Below the pieces are notes generated by a model that was not told the DNA's origin, ran no database searches, and saw nothing but the letters and a program-made list of their open reading frames with translations. Positions 1 through 5,541 of a stretch of 5,541 nt of DNA are shown in pieces. The stretch comes from Opitutia bacterium. Its GTDB lineage: Bacteria; Verrucomicrobiota; Verrucomicrobiae; Opitutales; UBA953. A program made the translations under genes and the position numbers. Each line of letters opens with the position of its first letter. The first letter of the stretch is position 1. The stretch spans positions 1 to 5,541 of the forward strand of contig CANKZO010000161.1 in assembly GCA_947488485.1 (NCBI GenBank), given 5' to 3'.

Positions 1-1
1 C

Positions 2-22
2 CTCTGGCCCGAACGCCAGTAG
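2..22 (+). CDS. Possible 3' tail of an upstream rightward gene (partial)
   Basis: One frame enters from the left edge and reads LWPERQ before a TAG stop at 20-22. A rightward intrinsic terminator begins 38 bases later, so some rightward transcript must end here, and this frame is the one that closes at a plausible distance. The two other forward frames run on through the terminator. Six codons are too few to identify a product, so the reading frame itself is inference. Confidence 0.3.
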   Translation, partial: LWPERQ

Positions 23-60
23 CCGCGCGGATTCCTGCGCCGACTCACGACGCAGCCCTC

Positions 61-92
61 AGGCCCGCCAGATTAGTCTGGCGGGCCTTTTT
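61..92 (+). terminator. Rho-independent terminator, rightward
   Basis: The arm AGGCCCGCCAG (61-71) pairs perfectly with CTGGCGGGCCT (78-88) around the six-base loop ATTAGT. A run of five T (88-92) follows on the + strand. This is a textbook intrinsic terminator for rightward transcription from the gene left of the window. On the minus strand the hairpin is preceded by A's and followed by GAGGGC, so it lacks the U-tract needed to terminate leftward transcription well. The right arm also encodes the last codons of the leftward EF-hand gene, whose stop codon lies in the loop. Confidence 0.85.
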
Positions 93-318
93 GTGGGCCG
101 AGATGAAAGCGATGGCGGTCGAGGGCCGCGCGGTCCTCGGAGGTCAAGGCGGTGAGTTCCGACTCGTCGAGCTTGCCGTCGCCGTTCTTGTCATACTTGG
201 CGAGGAGATCGGCGGGGGTGTCCCCCTGGTTGCCGTCTTTGCCCTGGGCACCGGGGTGCGCGTGGACGGTGGCGGCCAGCGCGAGGCAGCCGAGAAGGAT
301 CGTGAGTGCTTTGGTCAT
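73..318 (-). CDS. Small secreted single EF-hand calcium-binding protein
   Basis: The product is 81 residues. Residues 1-20 form a signal peptide with a Lys near the start, a hydrophobic core and a VHA|HP cleavage site. A lipobox-like LLGC at 8-11 lies too early for a normal lipoprotein. The mature protein has a Gly/Asp/Gln-rich linker, then one canonical EF-hand loop at residues 43-54. Its ligands are D43, N45, D47, the backbone at 49, D51 and E54, with G48 at the turn. A charged helix and a Pro/Gly-rich tail follow. The start at 318 was chosen because it gives the signal peptide; an in-frame ATG at 462 adds 48 residues with no secretion character. No clear Shine-Dalgarno sequence is visible. 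It lies divergent from the sulfatase and probably binds calcium outside the cytoplasm. Its partner is unknown. Single-hand proteins of this kind often pair or dimerise. Confidence 0.72.
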   Translation of the reverse strand: MTKALTILLGCLALAATVHAHPGAQGKDGNQGDTPADLLAKYDKNGDGKLDESELTALTSEDRAALDRHRFHLGPQKGPPD

Positions 319-616
319 GTTTTTTGGGTTGGAGATGTTGGTGGGGTGTCGCGAGTGCTTTCGCCAGATAAGCGGTGCCCGAGAGGGGCGCCGGCCGTAT
401 CCTTGCGGCGAGAACAAGTCGTTACATAAGGGATGATGCCGCCAAGGGCCCGACATGGACATTTATGTTTCAGCCGGAGCTTGCCCGCTCCGACCTCGCC
501 AAGAAGTAAGCCTTCCACCCTCCCGGCCTGCTTACGCTCTTCCCTTGAAGGGGACGCTCCCCCAGTCTGCCGGCATGACGTCCGCCCCCGTCCTGCCGTC
601 GACCTCCCTCGGCCCG
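319..616. promoter_or_regulatory. Divergent 5' region between EF-hand gene and sulfatase
   Basis: This stretch must hold the promoters of two diverging genes, but I see no convincing -35/-10 pair on either strand. It does hold several stem-loops on the + strand. An 8-bp stem (373-380 with 386-393, one G-U pair) has a GAGAG loop. A perfect GTAAGC/GCTTAC repeat lies at 506-511 and 530-535. A GGGGA-CGC-TCCCC hairpin lies at 550-562, just before the possible start at 575. A 14-codon frame, MFQPELARSDLAKK, runs from 465 to 509, and its TAA falls in the left arm of the GTAAGC repeat. Some stems are expected by chance at this GC content. Confidence 0.4.
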
Positions 617-2128
617 ATGCTCCGGCTCACCTGGCTGGGACTGCTGCTGCTCGGCGGCGTCGCTTCGGCGCGCACGCCGAACATCCTGCTGATCCTCGCC
701 GACGACCTCGGCTACGGCGACGTCCGTTGCTACAACGACCAGGCGAAGGTGCCGACGCCGAACCTCGATCGGCTGGCCCGCGAGGGCGTCCGCTTCACCG
801 ATGCGCACAGTCCCGCGACCGTGTGCACGCCGTCGCGCTACGGCCTCCTGACCGGCCAGATGCCCTTCCGGATTCCGCGGGGCGGCGTCGTCTTCACCGG
901 CACGGGCGGACCGTCCCTGATCGGGTCGGACCGACTGACCCTGCCCGCGATGCTCAAAGCCCAAGGTTACGCTACGGCCGCCGTGGGCAAATGGCACCTC
1001 GGCCTGACCTTCCGTGACGCCGCCGGCGCGCCGCTCCAGGCGGGCCGGCCCGAGGACGCCCGGCGCATCGACTTTGCTCGCCGGATCGAAGGCGGCCCGC
1101 TCGATCACGGATTCGAAAGCTTCTTCGGCACGGCCTGCTGCCCGGGCACCGACTGGCTCTACGCTTACATCGACGGCGACCGCATCCCGACTCCGCCCAC
1201 GGGACAGCTGGATCGCGCCACGCTCCCGCGCCACCCTTACGCCAACGATTGCCGGCCCGGCATCGTCGCGCCCGACTTCGACCTGCCGGAGATCGACGAG
1301 CAGTTCCTCCGGCGCAGCCGCGATTTCCTCGCCCGCCAAGCCCGGGCGGAAACGCGTCGGCCGTTCTTCCTCTACCACGCCACCCAGGCGGTGCACCTGC
1401 CTTCGTTTGCGAGCGAGCAATACCGCGGCAAGAGCTCGGCCGGACCGCACGGCGACTTCATCGCGGAGTTCGATGCGCAGGTCGGCCTGCTGCTCGCCGA
1501 CCTGGAGAAGCACGGCCTGGCCGAGGACACCTTGGTCATCATCTCGAGCGACAACGGACCCGAAACCACGAGCGCCCTGCGTATGCGCGCCGACCACGGG
1601 CACGACGGCGCCCGCCCGTGGCGTGGCCTGAAGCGCGACGCCTGGGAAGGCGGTCATCGGGTTCCGCTCATCGTGCGTTGGCCCGGACGCGTCAAGCCAG
1701 GCATGATCAGCGACCGGACCATCAGCCTCACCGACGTCATGGCCACCGTGGCGGAACTGACCGGACAAGCCCTCCCCGCGCCGGCCGCCGAGGACAGCAT
1801 CAGTTTCCTGCCCACACTCGAAGGCCGCCCGCAAGCCGGACGACCCTTCCTGTTGACGCAGGCCGCCGGAGGCGCGGCCACGTTGACCATCCGGAAGGGA
1901 TCATGGAAGCTGATCACGCACGCCGGCTCCGGCGGCAATCGCTACGACCGCGGCGAACTGAAGGACCTCATGCGGCCGGGTGCCTCATCGGAAACCGGCC
2001 CGCAGCTCTACGACCTTTCCCAAGACCCGGGCGAGACCACGAACCTGGCGACCCAGCGCCCCGAGATCGTCCAGGAACTCCAGGCCCTCCTCACGGCCAC
2101 GCGGGCTAGCGGCCGAAGCCGGCCTTGA
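617..2128 (+). CDS. Secreted arylsulfatase-type sulfatase (alkaline phosphatase superfamily, S1 family)
   Basis: The enzyme hydrolyses sulfate esters, probably on a carbohydrate, after export. Counting from 617 (503 residues), the signal peptide is 1-18 (ASA|RT). Metal-binding D29 and D30 lie in LADDLGYGD. The signature CTPSRYGLLTG is at 70-80: C70 is the residue converted to formylglycine, with R74 beside it. K125 and H127 lie in GKWHLG, H260 in AVHLP, metal-binding D312-N313 in SSDNGP, and K339 in GLKRDAWEGGHRVP. The C-terminal part has the usual LYDLSQDPGETTNL element. Length is normal for the family and nothing is missing. The start at 617 gives the cleanest signal peptide; in-frame ATGs at 575 and 455 are possible, and none has a good ribosome site. 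C70 needs a maturase (FGE or anSME) encoded elsewhere. The substrate cannot be read from the sequence. The 3' end overlaps the LysR gene by 23 bases. Confidence 0.93.
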   Translation: MLRLTWLGLLLLGGVASARTPNILLILADDLGYGDVRCYNDQAKVPTPNLDRLAREGVRFTDAHSPATVCTPSRYGLLTGQMPFRIPRGGVVFTGTGGPSLIGSDRLTLPAMLKAQGYATAAVGKWHLGLTFRDAAGAPLQAGRPEDARRIDFARRIEGGPLDHGFESFFGTACCPGTDWLYAYIDGDRIPTPPTGQLDRATLPRHPYANDCRPGIVAPDFDLPEIDEQFLRRSRDFLARQARAETRRPFFLYHATQAVHLPSFASEQYRGKSSAGPHGDFIAEFDAQVGLLLADLEKHGLAEDTLVIISSDNGPETTSALRMRADHGHDGARPWRGLKRDAWEGGHRVPLIVRWPGRVKPGMISDRTISLTDVMATVAELTGQALPAPAAEDSISFLPTLEGRPQAGRPFLLTQAAGGAATLTIRKGSWKLITHAGSGGNRYDRGELKDLMRPGASSETGPQLYDLSQDPGETTNLATQRPEIVQELQALLTATRASGRSRP

Positions 2129-3095
2129 GCGCGGCGGTGGCCATCTCGCGGAAGATCCGGATATGTTCCAGCTCGTGACGGCCCTTGGGATGGACGAGGA
2201 CAAGGTTGTCATGACCAAGGACGGCTGAGGCGTCGCGATGCGCGAGTCCTGCCTGCTTGACCGCGGGGAACGACATCGCCTCGATCGCCGACCGGGTGAG
2301 TATGGCCACGCCGATGCCGAGGCCGACATAGTTGAGGATCGAAGGCACATTGCCAGCGGTCATGGCGATATTGACCTTTGAGGTCAGGCCCGCCTTGGAC
2401 ACCACATGGTCAAACTGCAGCCGCGAGCTGGAATCCTCCCCTGCCAGGATCAAGGGGTGGGCGAGGATGTCACGGAGGCCGAGTTTACGGACCTTGCCGA
2501 GCGCATGCCCCTCGGGAAAGATCACCTCGAACGGATGGCTGGCGAGCGGGACGACCGAAAGCCGTGACGGCAGGACCACGCCGGACGGCGCACCCACGAG
2601 CGCCAGATCCGCGCCGTCGGACTCCACCATGCTCCACGCCACCCGCGAGGGAGCGTCAATCAGGGTCAGCTTGACCGACGGCTGCGCCAGCCGGTAAGCG
2701 GCGATGACGTCGCGTAGCGGGCTGTTGAGCACCGAGGCCGGCGCGGCCAGGCGCAGCACCCGCTCCGCCCCTGACTGCAGGTCCAGGAACAGCTTACGTA
2801 AAGAATCGAACCCCTCGACCAACGGAGCCGCCAGACGCATCAGCCGCTCGCCATCCTCGGTGAGCCGCACGGACCTCCCCTTGGCCGTGACGAAGCGGAC
2901 CCCATAGTCATCCTCCAGCGCCCGGACCTGCCGCCAGACCGAGGGCGTGGCCATACCGAGCGAACGGGCGGCGGCCGCGAAACTGCCCTGACGGGAGATT
3001 TCGAAGAGCGCCCGGATCTGCCGGAAGCGCACTTCCTTGAAATAGCGACGCTCCTCGCCGGCCCCGGAACGCGGCTTTGCTTTCATTGTTCCCAT
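2106..3095 (-). CDS. LysR-type transcriptional regulator
   Basis: The product is 329 residues with the LysR layout. A basic 22-residue leader precedes a winged helix-turn-helix at about 23-85, containing GSFAAAARSLGMATPSVWRQVRALEDDYG in two successive helices and the wing segment GRSVRLTEDGERL. A linker helix runs from about 86 to 110. The two-lobed effector-binding domain spans about 113-315, opening with VLRLAAPASVL and including the hinge-like NYVGLGIGVAILTR near 255-268. Two points differ from most members: Trp54 sits where a small residue or Ser is usual in the recognition helix, and FVTAKG replaces the common LFxR. The start is 3095 or 3086 (Met4); Met4 has GGGA five bases upstream. The gene is transcribed away from the tandem secreted pair, so it most likely controls that pair and itself. 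The effector is unknown. Its tail overlaps the sulfatase. Confidence 0.93.
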   Translation of the reverse strand: MGTMKAKPRSGAGEERRYFKEVRFRQIRALFEISRQGSFAAAARSLGMATPSVWRQVRALEDDYGVRFVTAKGRSVRLTEDGERLMRLAAPLVEGFDSLRKLFLDLQSGAERVLRLAAPASVLNSPLRDVIAAYRLAQPSVKLTLIDAPSRVAWSMVESDGADLALVGAPSGVVLPSRLSVVPLASHPFEVIFPEGHALGKVRKLGLRDILAHPLILAGEDSSSRLQFDHVVSKAGLTSKVNIAMTAGNVPSILNYVGLGIGVAILTRSAIEAMSFPAVKQAGLAHRDASAVLGHDNLVLVHPKGRHELEHIRIFREMATAALKAGFGR

Positions 3096-3176
3096 AGCAA
3101 TGACTTTTAGGAAAATGGTTTAAAAAGACAACGATTATGGATTGAGAGATGCGCACGTGACGGAATGCTGACCCCG
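3096..3176. promoter_or_regulatory. AT-rich divergent regulatory region with likely LysR binding site
   Basis: This short region separates the LysR gene from the first tandem secreted gene and is much richer in A and T than the coding DNA around it. It holds TTTAAA at 3119-3124, a TTTT-AGG-AAAA dyad at 3105-3115 and a CACGTG palindrome at 3154-3159. LysR proteins normally bind a T-N11-A dyad in such a divergent gap; several weak fits exist and I cannot choose one. A GATTAT at 3133-3138 could be a rightward -10 box, but no good -35 precedes it. Confidence 0.5.
3104..3131 (-). promoter_or_regulatory. Candidate promoter of the LysR regulator
   Basis: On the minus strand TTGTCT (3131-3126) is followed after 16 bases by TAAAAG (3109-3104). 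Each box matches four of six positions of the sigma-70 consensus. Transcription would start near 3097, leaving almost no leader before the ATG at 3095 and about 11 bases before Met4 at 3086. That would favour Met4 or near-leaderless translation. The match is weak and rests on eye alone. Confidence 0.28.
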
Positions 3177-4178
3177 ATGCGCCCCACCCTTGCCTTGCTG
3201 CTCACCCTGCTCTGCGCGCCGTTGGCCACCCACGCGCAGCCGACGTCCAAGCCCGCGACGGTCCGCGACCACCTCTGGCTCTTCGCCTGCCCGCCGGGCG
3301 GCGACGCCGAGTATCTGGAGAACGCCGGATACCGCGGCGGCTCCCGCATGACGCCCGTGGAGGGCGCCCATTGGCTAGGCATCCCTAACCTGCTCTTCGT
3401 CACCCAGGACCATACGCGCCCCAACGCGCGCTGGACGGAGAGCAAGTGGAAGGCGAAGACGACGATGGACCAATGGGCGATCTCGTTCGAGTCGCTGAAG
3501 AAGGTCAGCTGGTCCGCGGTCGGTTCGAGCGGCGGCGGCGGCCTGAAGACGCTGCCCGACATCGTCTCGCTCGCCAAAACCTATCCTAACTTCACTGGTG
3601 TCTACCTCGATGACTTCGTCAAAGACCGGAAGAAGCGCCCGGACGGAACCTTCGCCGGCCATCCCGCGATGTCCGAAGAGGAACTCAAGACCATGCGCGC
3701 CCAGCTAGCCAAGGTCGGCCGCCCGATGGAAGTCTGGACGACCGTCTACGCCTACGACCTCGACCCGCTGCATCCCGAATACACCCACTGCGAACCTCCT
3801 CTGGCCGACTCACTGAAGCACTTCGACGTCATCGTGCTCTGGACCTGGAAGAGCGAAGACCTCAAGGACCTCGAGAAGAACCTCGCGCGCATCGAAGCCG
3901 CCAAACCCAAGGACACCAAGATCGCCCTCGGCATCTACCTCTGGGACTACACTGGCCTCGATGAGAAGAAGAAGGCCGACCCGACCTACCGCTTCGGCAA
4001 GCCGACGCCGCTCGACCTGATGGAACTCCAGTGCGGCCTCGGCCTCAAGTGGCTCAAGGAAGGCCGGGTCTGCGACCTCGTCGTCCTCGGCAACACCCAC
4101 CTCGACATCGGCGCCCCCTCCGCCCCCTGGATGCGCCAATGGATCAGGAAGCACGGCGACGAGAAACTGGGGCGCTGA
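3177..4178 (+). CDS. Secreted protein of unknown family, TIM-barrel-like (first tandem paralogue)
   Basis: I do not recognise this family. The product is 333 residues with a signal peptide at 1-20 (THA|QP). Landmarks shared with the next gene are SRMTPVEGAHWLGIPNLLF (56-74), VSWSAVGSSGGGG (110-122), GVYLDDFV with D145-D146 (141-148), RPMEVWTTVYAYDLDP (182-197), PPL...FDVIVLWTW (207-224), KIALGIYLWDY (248-258), CGLGLKWLKEGR (286-297) and a C-terminal WIRKHGDEKLGR. Hydrophobic strands followed by conserved Asp, Trp or Tyr resemble a (beta/alpha)8 barrel such as a glycoside hydrolase; this is inference. A Lys/Asp-rich insert at about 259-276 is absent from the paralogue. The start at 3177 aligns with the paralogue's Met1; an in-frame ATG at 3165 adds four residues. 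No strong ribosome site is visible. It is the first gene of a two-gene operon divergent from LysR. Confidence 0.85.
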   Translation: MRPTLALLLTLLCAPLATHAQPTSKPATVRDHLWLFACPPGGDAEYLENAGYRGGSRMTPVEGAHWLGIPNLLFVTQDHTRPNARWTESKWKAKTTMDQWAISFESLKKVSWSAVGSSGGGGLKTLPDIVSLAKTYPNFTGVYLDDFVKDRKKRPDGTFAGHPAMSEEELKTMRAQLAKVGRPMEVWTTVYAYDLDPLHPEYTHCEPPLADSLKHFDVIVLWTWKSEDLKDLEKNLARIEAAKPKDTKIALGIYLWDYTGLDEKKKADPTYRFGKPTPLDLMELQCGLGLKWLKEGRVCDLVVLGNTHLDIGAPSAPWMRQWIRKHGDEKLGR

Positions 4179-4193
4179 GCGAGCCATCCGGAC

Positions 4194-5195
4194 ATGAAAC
4201 AAGCCCTCACCCTCCTCGCCGTCCTGCTGCTCGCCTCGCCGGGCTCGCAGGCGCAGCCTCGCCCGGCCGAGACGGTCCGCGACCGTCTCTGGATCTTCAC
4301 CGTCGCCGCGGGAGGAAACAACAAGAAGAGTCCCGCCTGGCCGGGCGGTAACACCAAGCACCACATCGAGGACTTCGCTCCCGGCGGTTCGCGCATGACG
4401 CCGGCCGAGGGCGCTTTCTGGCTCGGCGTGCCCAACCTCCTCTTCATCCGGGGCAACGATTTGCCGGCGCTGCCTTCCGAGGAGGTCGGCCGGAAGAAGA
4501 GCAGCTATCAGCAATACGCCGTCTCGTTCCAACCGCTGGAGCGGGTGGTCTGGTCCGTCGTCGGCGCCGGTGGCACGGGCGGCATGAACGAACTCCCCGC
4601 CACGCTCTCCCTCGCGCAGGAATTCCCGAACATCCAAGGCGTGTTCCTCGACGACTTCGTTCGCCCCATCCCCCGGAAGAAGGCGACGGATCCGCACACC
4701 GGACGGCCCGCCATGCCGCTCGCCGACCTCCGCCGACTCCGCGCCCAGGTCAAAGGAGGCGGACGCCCCCTCGACATGTGGGTCACGATCTACACCCACG
4801 AGGTCAACCCGGTGCGCGAGGGCACGAAGGTCCCTTACAGGTCGTGCGACCCCCCGCTCGGCGACTTCCTCGGTGAATTCGACGTGCTGACCCTCTGGAC
4901 TTGGGACTCCGGCGAAATCCCCGGACTGGAGGCCAACCTGACGGCGCTCGAGAAGATCGCTCCTCCGAAGGCCCGCATCGCCCTCGGGCTCTATCTCTGG
5001 GACTTCCAGAACAAGAAGCCGGTCCCGGTGGAGCTCATGAAGCATCAGTGCGACCTGGGTCTGAAGTGGCTCAAGGAAGGGCGCATCAGCGACATCATCT
5101 TCCTCGCCAACACCGTGCTCGACGTCGGCATGCCCAGCGCCGAATTCTCTCGCGAGTGGATCAGGCAGCACGGCTCCGAAAAGCTGGGCCGATGA
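4194..5195 (+). CDS. Secreted protein of unknown family, TIM-barrel-like (second tandem paralogue)
   Basis: This is a paralogue of the gene 15 bases upstream and also 333 residues. The signal peptide is 1-20 (SQA|QP), so both mature proteins begin with Gln-Pro. Conserved blocks follow in the same order: GGSRMTPAEGAFWLGVPNLLF (65-84), VVWSVVGAGGTGG (118-130), GVFLDDFV with D153-D154 (149-156), RPLDMWVTIYTHEVNP (191-206), PPLGDFLGEFDVLTLWTW (220-237), RIALGLYLWDF (261-271) and CDLGLKWLKEGR (286-297). In the last 52 residues 34 are identical between the copies. Differences concentrate near residues 37-62, where this copy has a Lys/Gly/His-rich insert, and near 271-278, where it is shorter. The two probably arose by tandem duplication and then specialised. 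Function is unknown; a carbohydrate-active or carbohydrate-binding barrel is a guess from sequence pattern and neighbours. It is probably co-transcribed with the first copy. Confidence 0.87.
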   Translation: MKQALTLLAVLLLASPGSQAQPRPAETVRDRLWIFTVAAGGNNKKSPAWPGGNTKHHIEDFAPGGSRMTPAEGAFWLGVPNLLFIRGNDLPALPSEEVGRKKSSYQQYAVSFQPLERVVWSVVGAGGTGGMNELPATLSLAQEFPNIQGVFLDDFVRPIPRKKATDPHTGRPAMPLADLRRLRAQVKGGGRPLDMWVTIYTHEVNPVREGTKVPYRSCDPPLGDFLGEFDVLTLWTWDSGEIPGLEANLTALEKIAPPKARIALGLYLWDFQNKKPVPVELMKHQCDLGLKWLKEGRISDIIFLANTVLDVGMPSAEFSREWIRQHGSEKLGR

Positions 5196-5309
5196 TGCCG
5201 TCTTTCTCTTATTCCGCCGTATCATTATCCTAATCCATAAGCCGGAGATTCTTACTGTAACCCTAGGCCGTAAGCTTTGTCTTGAATCCTCATCCAGCCC
5301 CTCGGATCC
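5196..5309 (+). promoter_or_regulatory. Lower-GC spacer before the PSCyt1 gene
   Basis: This spacer is clearly richer in A and T than the flanking genes and probably carries the end of the paralogue operon and the promoter of the next gene. A short CTTAC/GTAAG repeat (5251-5255 with 5270-5274) has a 14-base loop and only a broken T stretch after it, which is too weak to call a terminator. I see no -35/-10 pair that stands out, and no ribosome site before the ATG at 5310. Confidence 0.35.
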
Positions 5310-5541
5310 ATGCCCTCCCCTCTTCGCCATGTCGTCGCCCTGCTCGGCGCGTGCCTCGTCGCCGCGACCGGTCTGCGTGCAGTCGACGCACCGAACTACG
5401 AGACGCAGATCCGTCCGATCCTGAAGGAGCACTGCACCCACTGCCACGGCGAAGAGGAAAAGCTGAAGGGCGGCATCGACCTTCGCCTGCGTCGGTTCAT
5501 GGACGGGAAGACCGAAGACGGCGATCCAGTGCTCACGCCTG
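5310..5541 (+). CDS. Planctomycete cytochrome C (PSCyt1) domain protein, 5' part only
   Basis: Seventy-seven codons are visible before the window ends. Residues 1-24 form a signal peptide (LRA|VD). They are followed by NYETQIRPILKEHCTHCHG and then EEEKLKGGIDLRLR. This is the hallmark of the PSCyt1 domain: a CxxCH haem motif (C42, C45, H46) placed after IRPIL, with KGGIDLR downstream. In Planctomycetota and Verrucomicrobiota this domain usually heads a protein of many hundred residues that continues with PSCyt2 and PSD1 (DUF1549/DUF1553). Such proteins are often next to sulfatases or DUF1501 genes. The rest of this protein lies outside the window, so its architecture is a prediction. It would be exported and probably bind haem c. 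The start is the first ATG giving the signal peptide. Confidence 0.85.
   Translation, partial: MPSPLRHVVALLGACLVAATGLRAVDAPNYETQIRPILKEHCTHCHGEEEKLKGGIDLRLRRFMDGKTEDGDPVLTP

Noticed and set aside
319..462. N-terminal extension of the EF-hand protein from an ATG at 462
   Set aside because: The extra 48 residues are Arg/Pro/His-rich and would bury a good signal peptide. The internal ATG at 318 gives a normal exported protein.
455..616. Sulfatase starting at 455
   Set aside because: The extension is Pro-rich and unlike a signal sequence; export signals begin at Met 617. The 575 start remains possible and is mentioned in the gene entry.
433..1017. Rightward frame overlapping the sulfatase start
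   Set aside because: Its Arg/Pro/Ala-rich translation is an out-of-frame shadow of the sulfatase.
470..1834. Long minus-strand open frame opposite the sulfatase
   Set aside because: It is Arg/Gly/Ala-rich with no recognisable motif, and it lies antisense to a gene with all catalytic motifs. Long antisense frames are expected at this GC content.
4047..5080. Direct DNA repeat of 17 bases (4047-4063 and 5064-5080) as a possible mobile or recombination site
   Set aside because: It encodes the conserved KWLKEG block in the same frame in both paralogues, so duplication with protein-level constraint explains it.
5251..5274. Possible terminator after the tandem pair
   Set aside because: The stem has only five pairs, the loop is 14 bases, and no continuous T run follows.
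3810..5447. 545-codon minus-strand frame opposite the tandem pair and the PSCyt1 start
   Set aside because: It is low-complexity Glu/Val/Arg/Asp-rich sequence, a shadow of codon bias in three genuine rightward genes. It crosses gene boundaries and has no family motif.
1..5541. Search by eye for CRISPR arrays, tRNA genes, insertion sequences or integrase attachment sites
   Set aside because: No regularly spaced repeats, tRNA-like cloverleaf, transposase frame or terminal inverted repeats were seen.

Overview
The window is GC-rich and looks like the chromosome of a Verrucomicrobiota or Planctomycetota-type bacterium. The main reasons are a secreted formylglycine sulfatase, a small secreted EF-hand protein, and the 5' end of a gene with the 'planctomycete cytochrome C' (PSCyt1) pattern. 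Shine-Dalgarno sequences are also weak or absent before most genes. The phylum is inferred from family content; the sequence contains no marker gene that settles it.

Layout from left to right. (1) A strong rightward intrinsic terminator at 61-92 closes a gene whose last codons may be at 2-22. (2) A leftward small secreted EF-hand protein (73-318) has its stop codon inside the loop of that terminator. (3) A leader region of about 300 bases holds the divergent 5' ends of the EF-hand gene and the sulfatase. (4) A rightward arylsulfatase-type enzyme (617-2128, with possible earlier starts at 575 and 455) has all the expected catalytic motifs. (5) A leftward LysR-type regulator (2106-3095) overlaps the sulfatase tail to tail by 23 bases. 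(6) A short AT-rich divergent intergenic region (3096-3176) follows. (7) Two rightward tandem paralogues of an unrecognised secreted protein family (3177-4178 and 4194-5195) are separated by 15 bases. (8) A lower-GC spacer (5196-5309) leads to the 5' end of a PSCyt1 haem-binding protein gene (5310 to the window edge).

The genes suggest a local module for using an external, probably sulfated, substrate. The sulfatase would remove sulfate esters outside the cytoplasm. The LysR regulator sits back to back with the two-gene secreted operon, the usual arrangement of a LysR regulator and its target. The tandem paralogues have TIM-barrel-like sequence features, with alternating hydrophobic strands ending in conserved Asp or Trp, and may act on the same material. 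That functional link is inference. The pair is the part of the window most likely to be undescribed.
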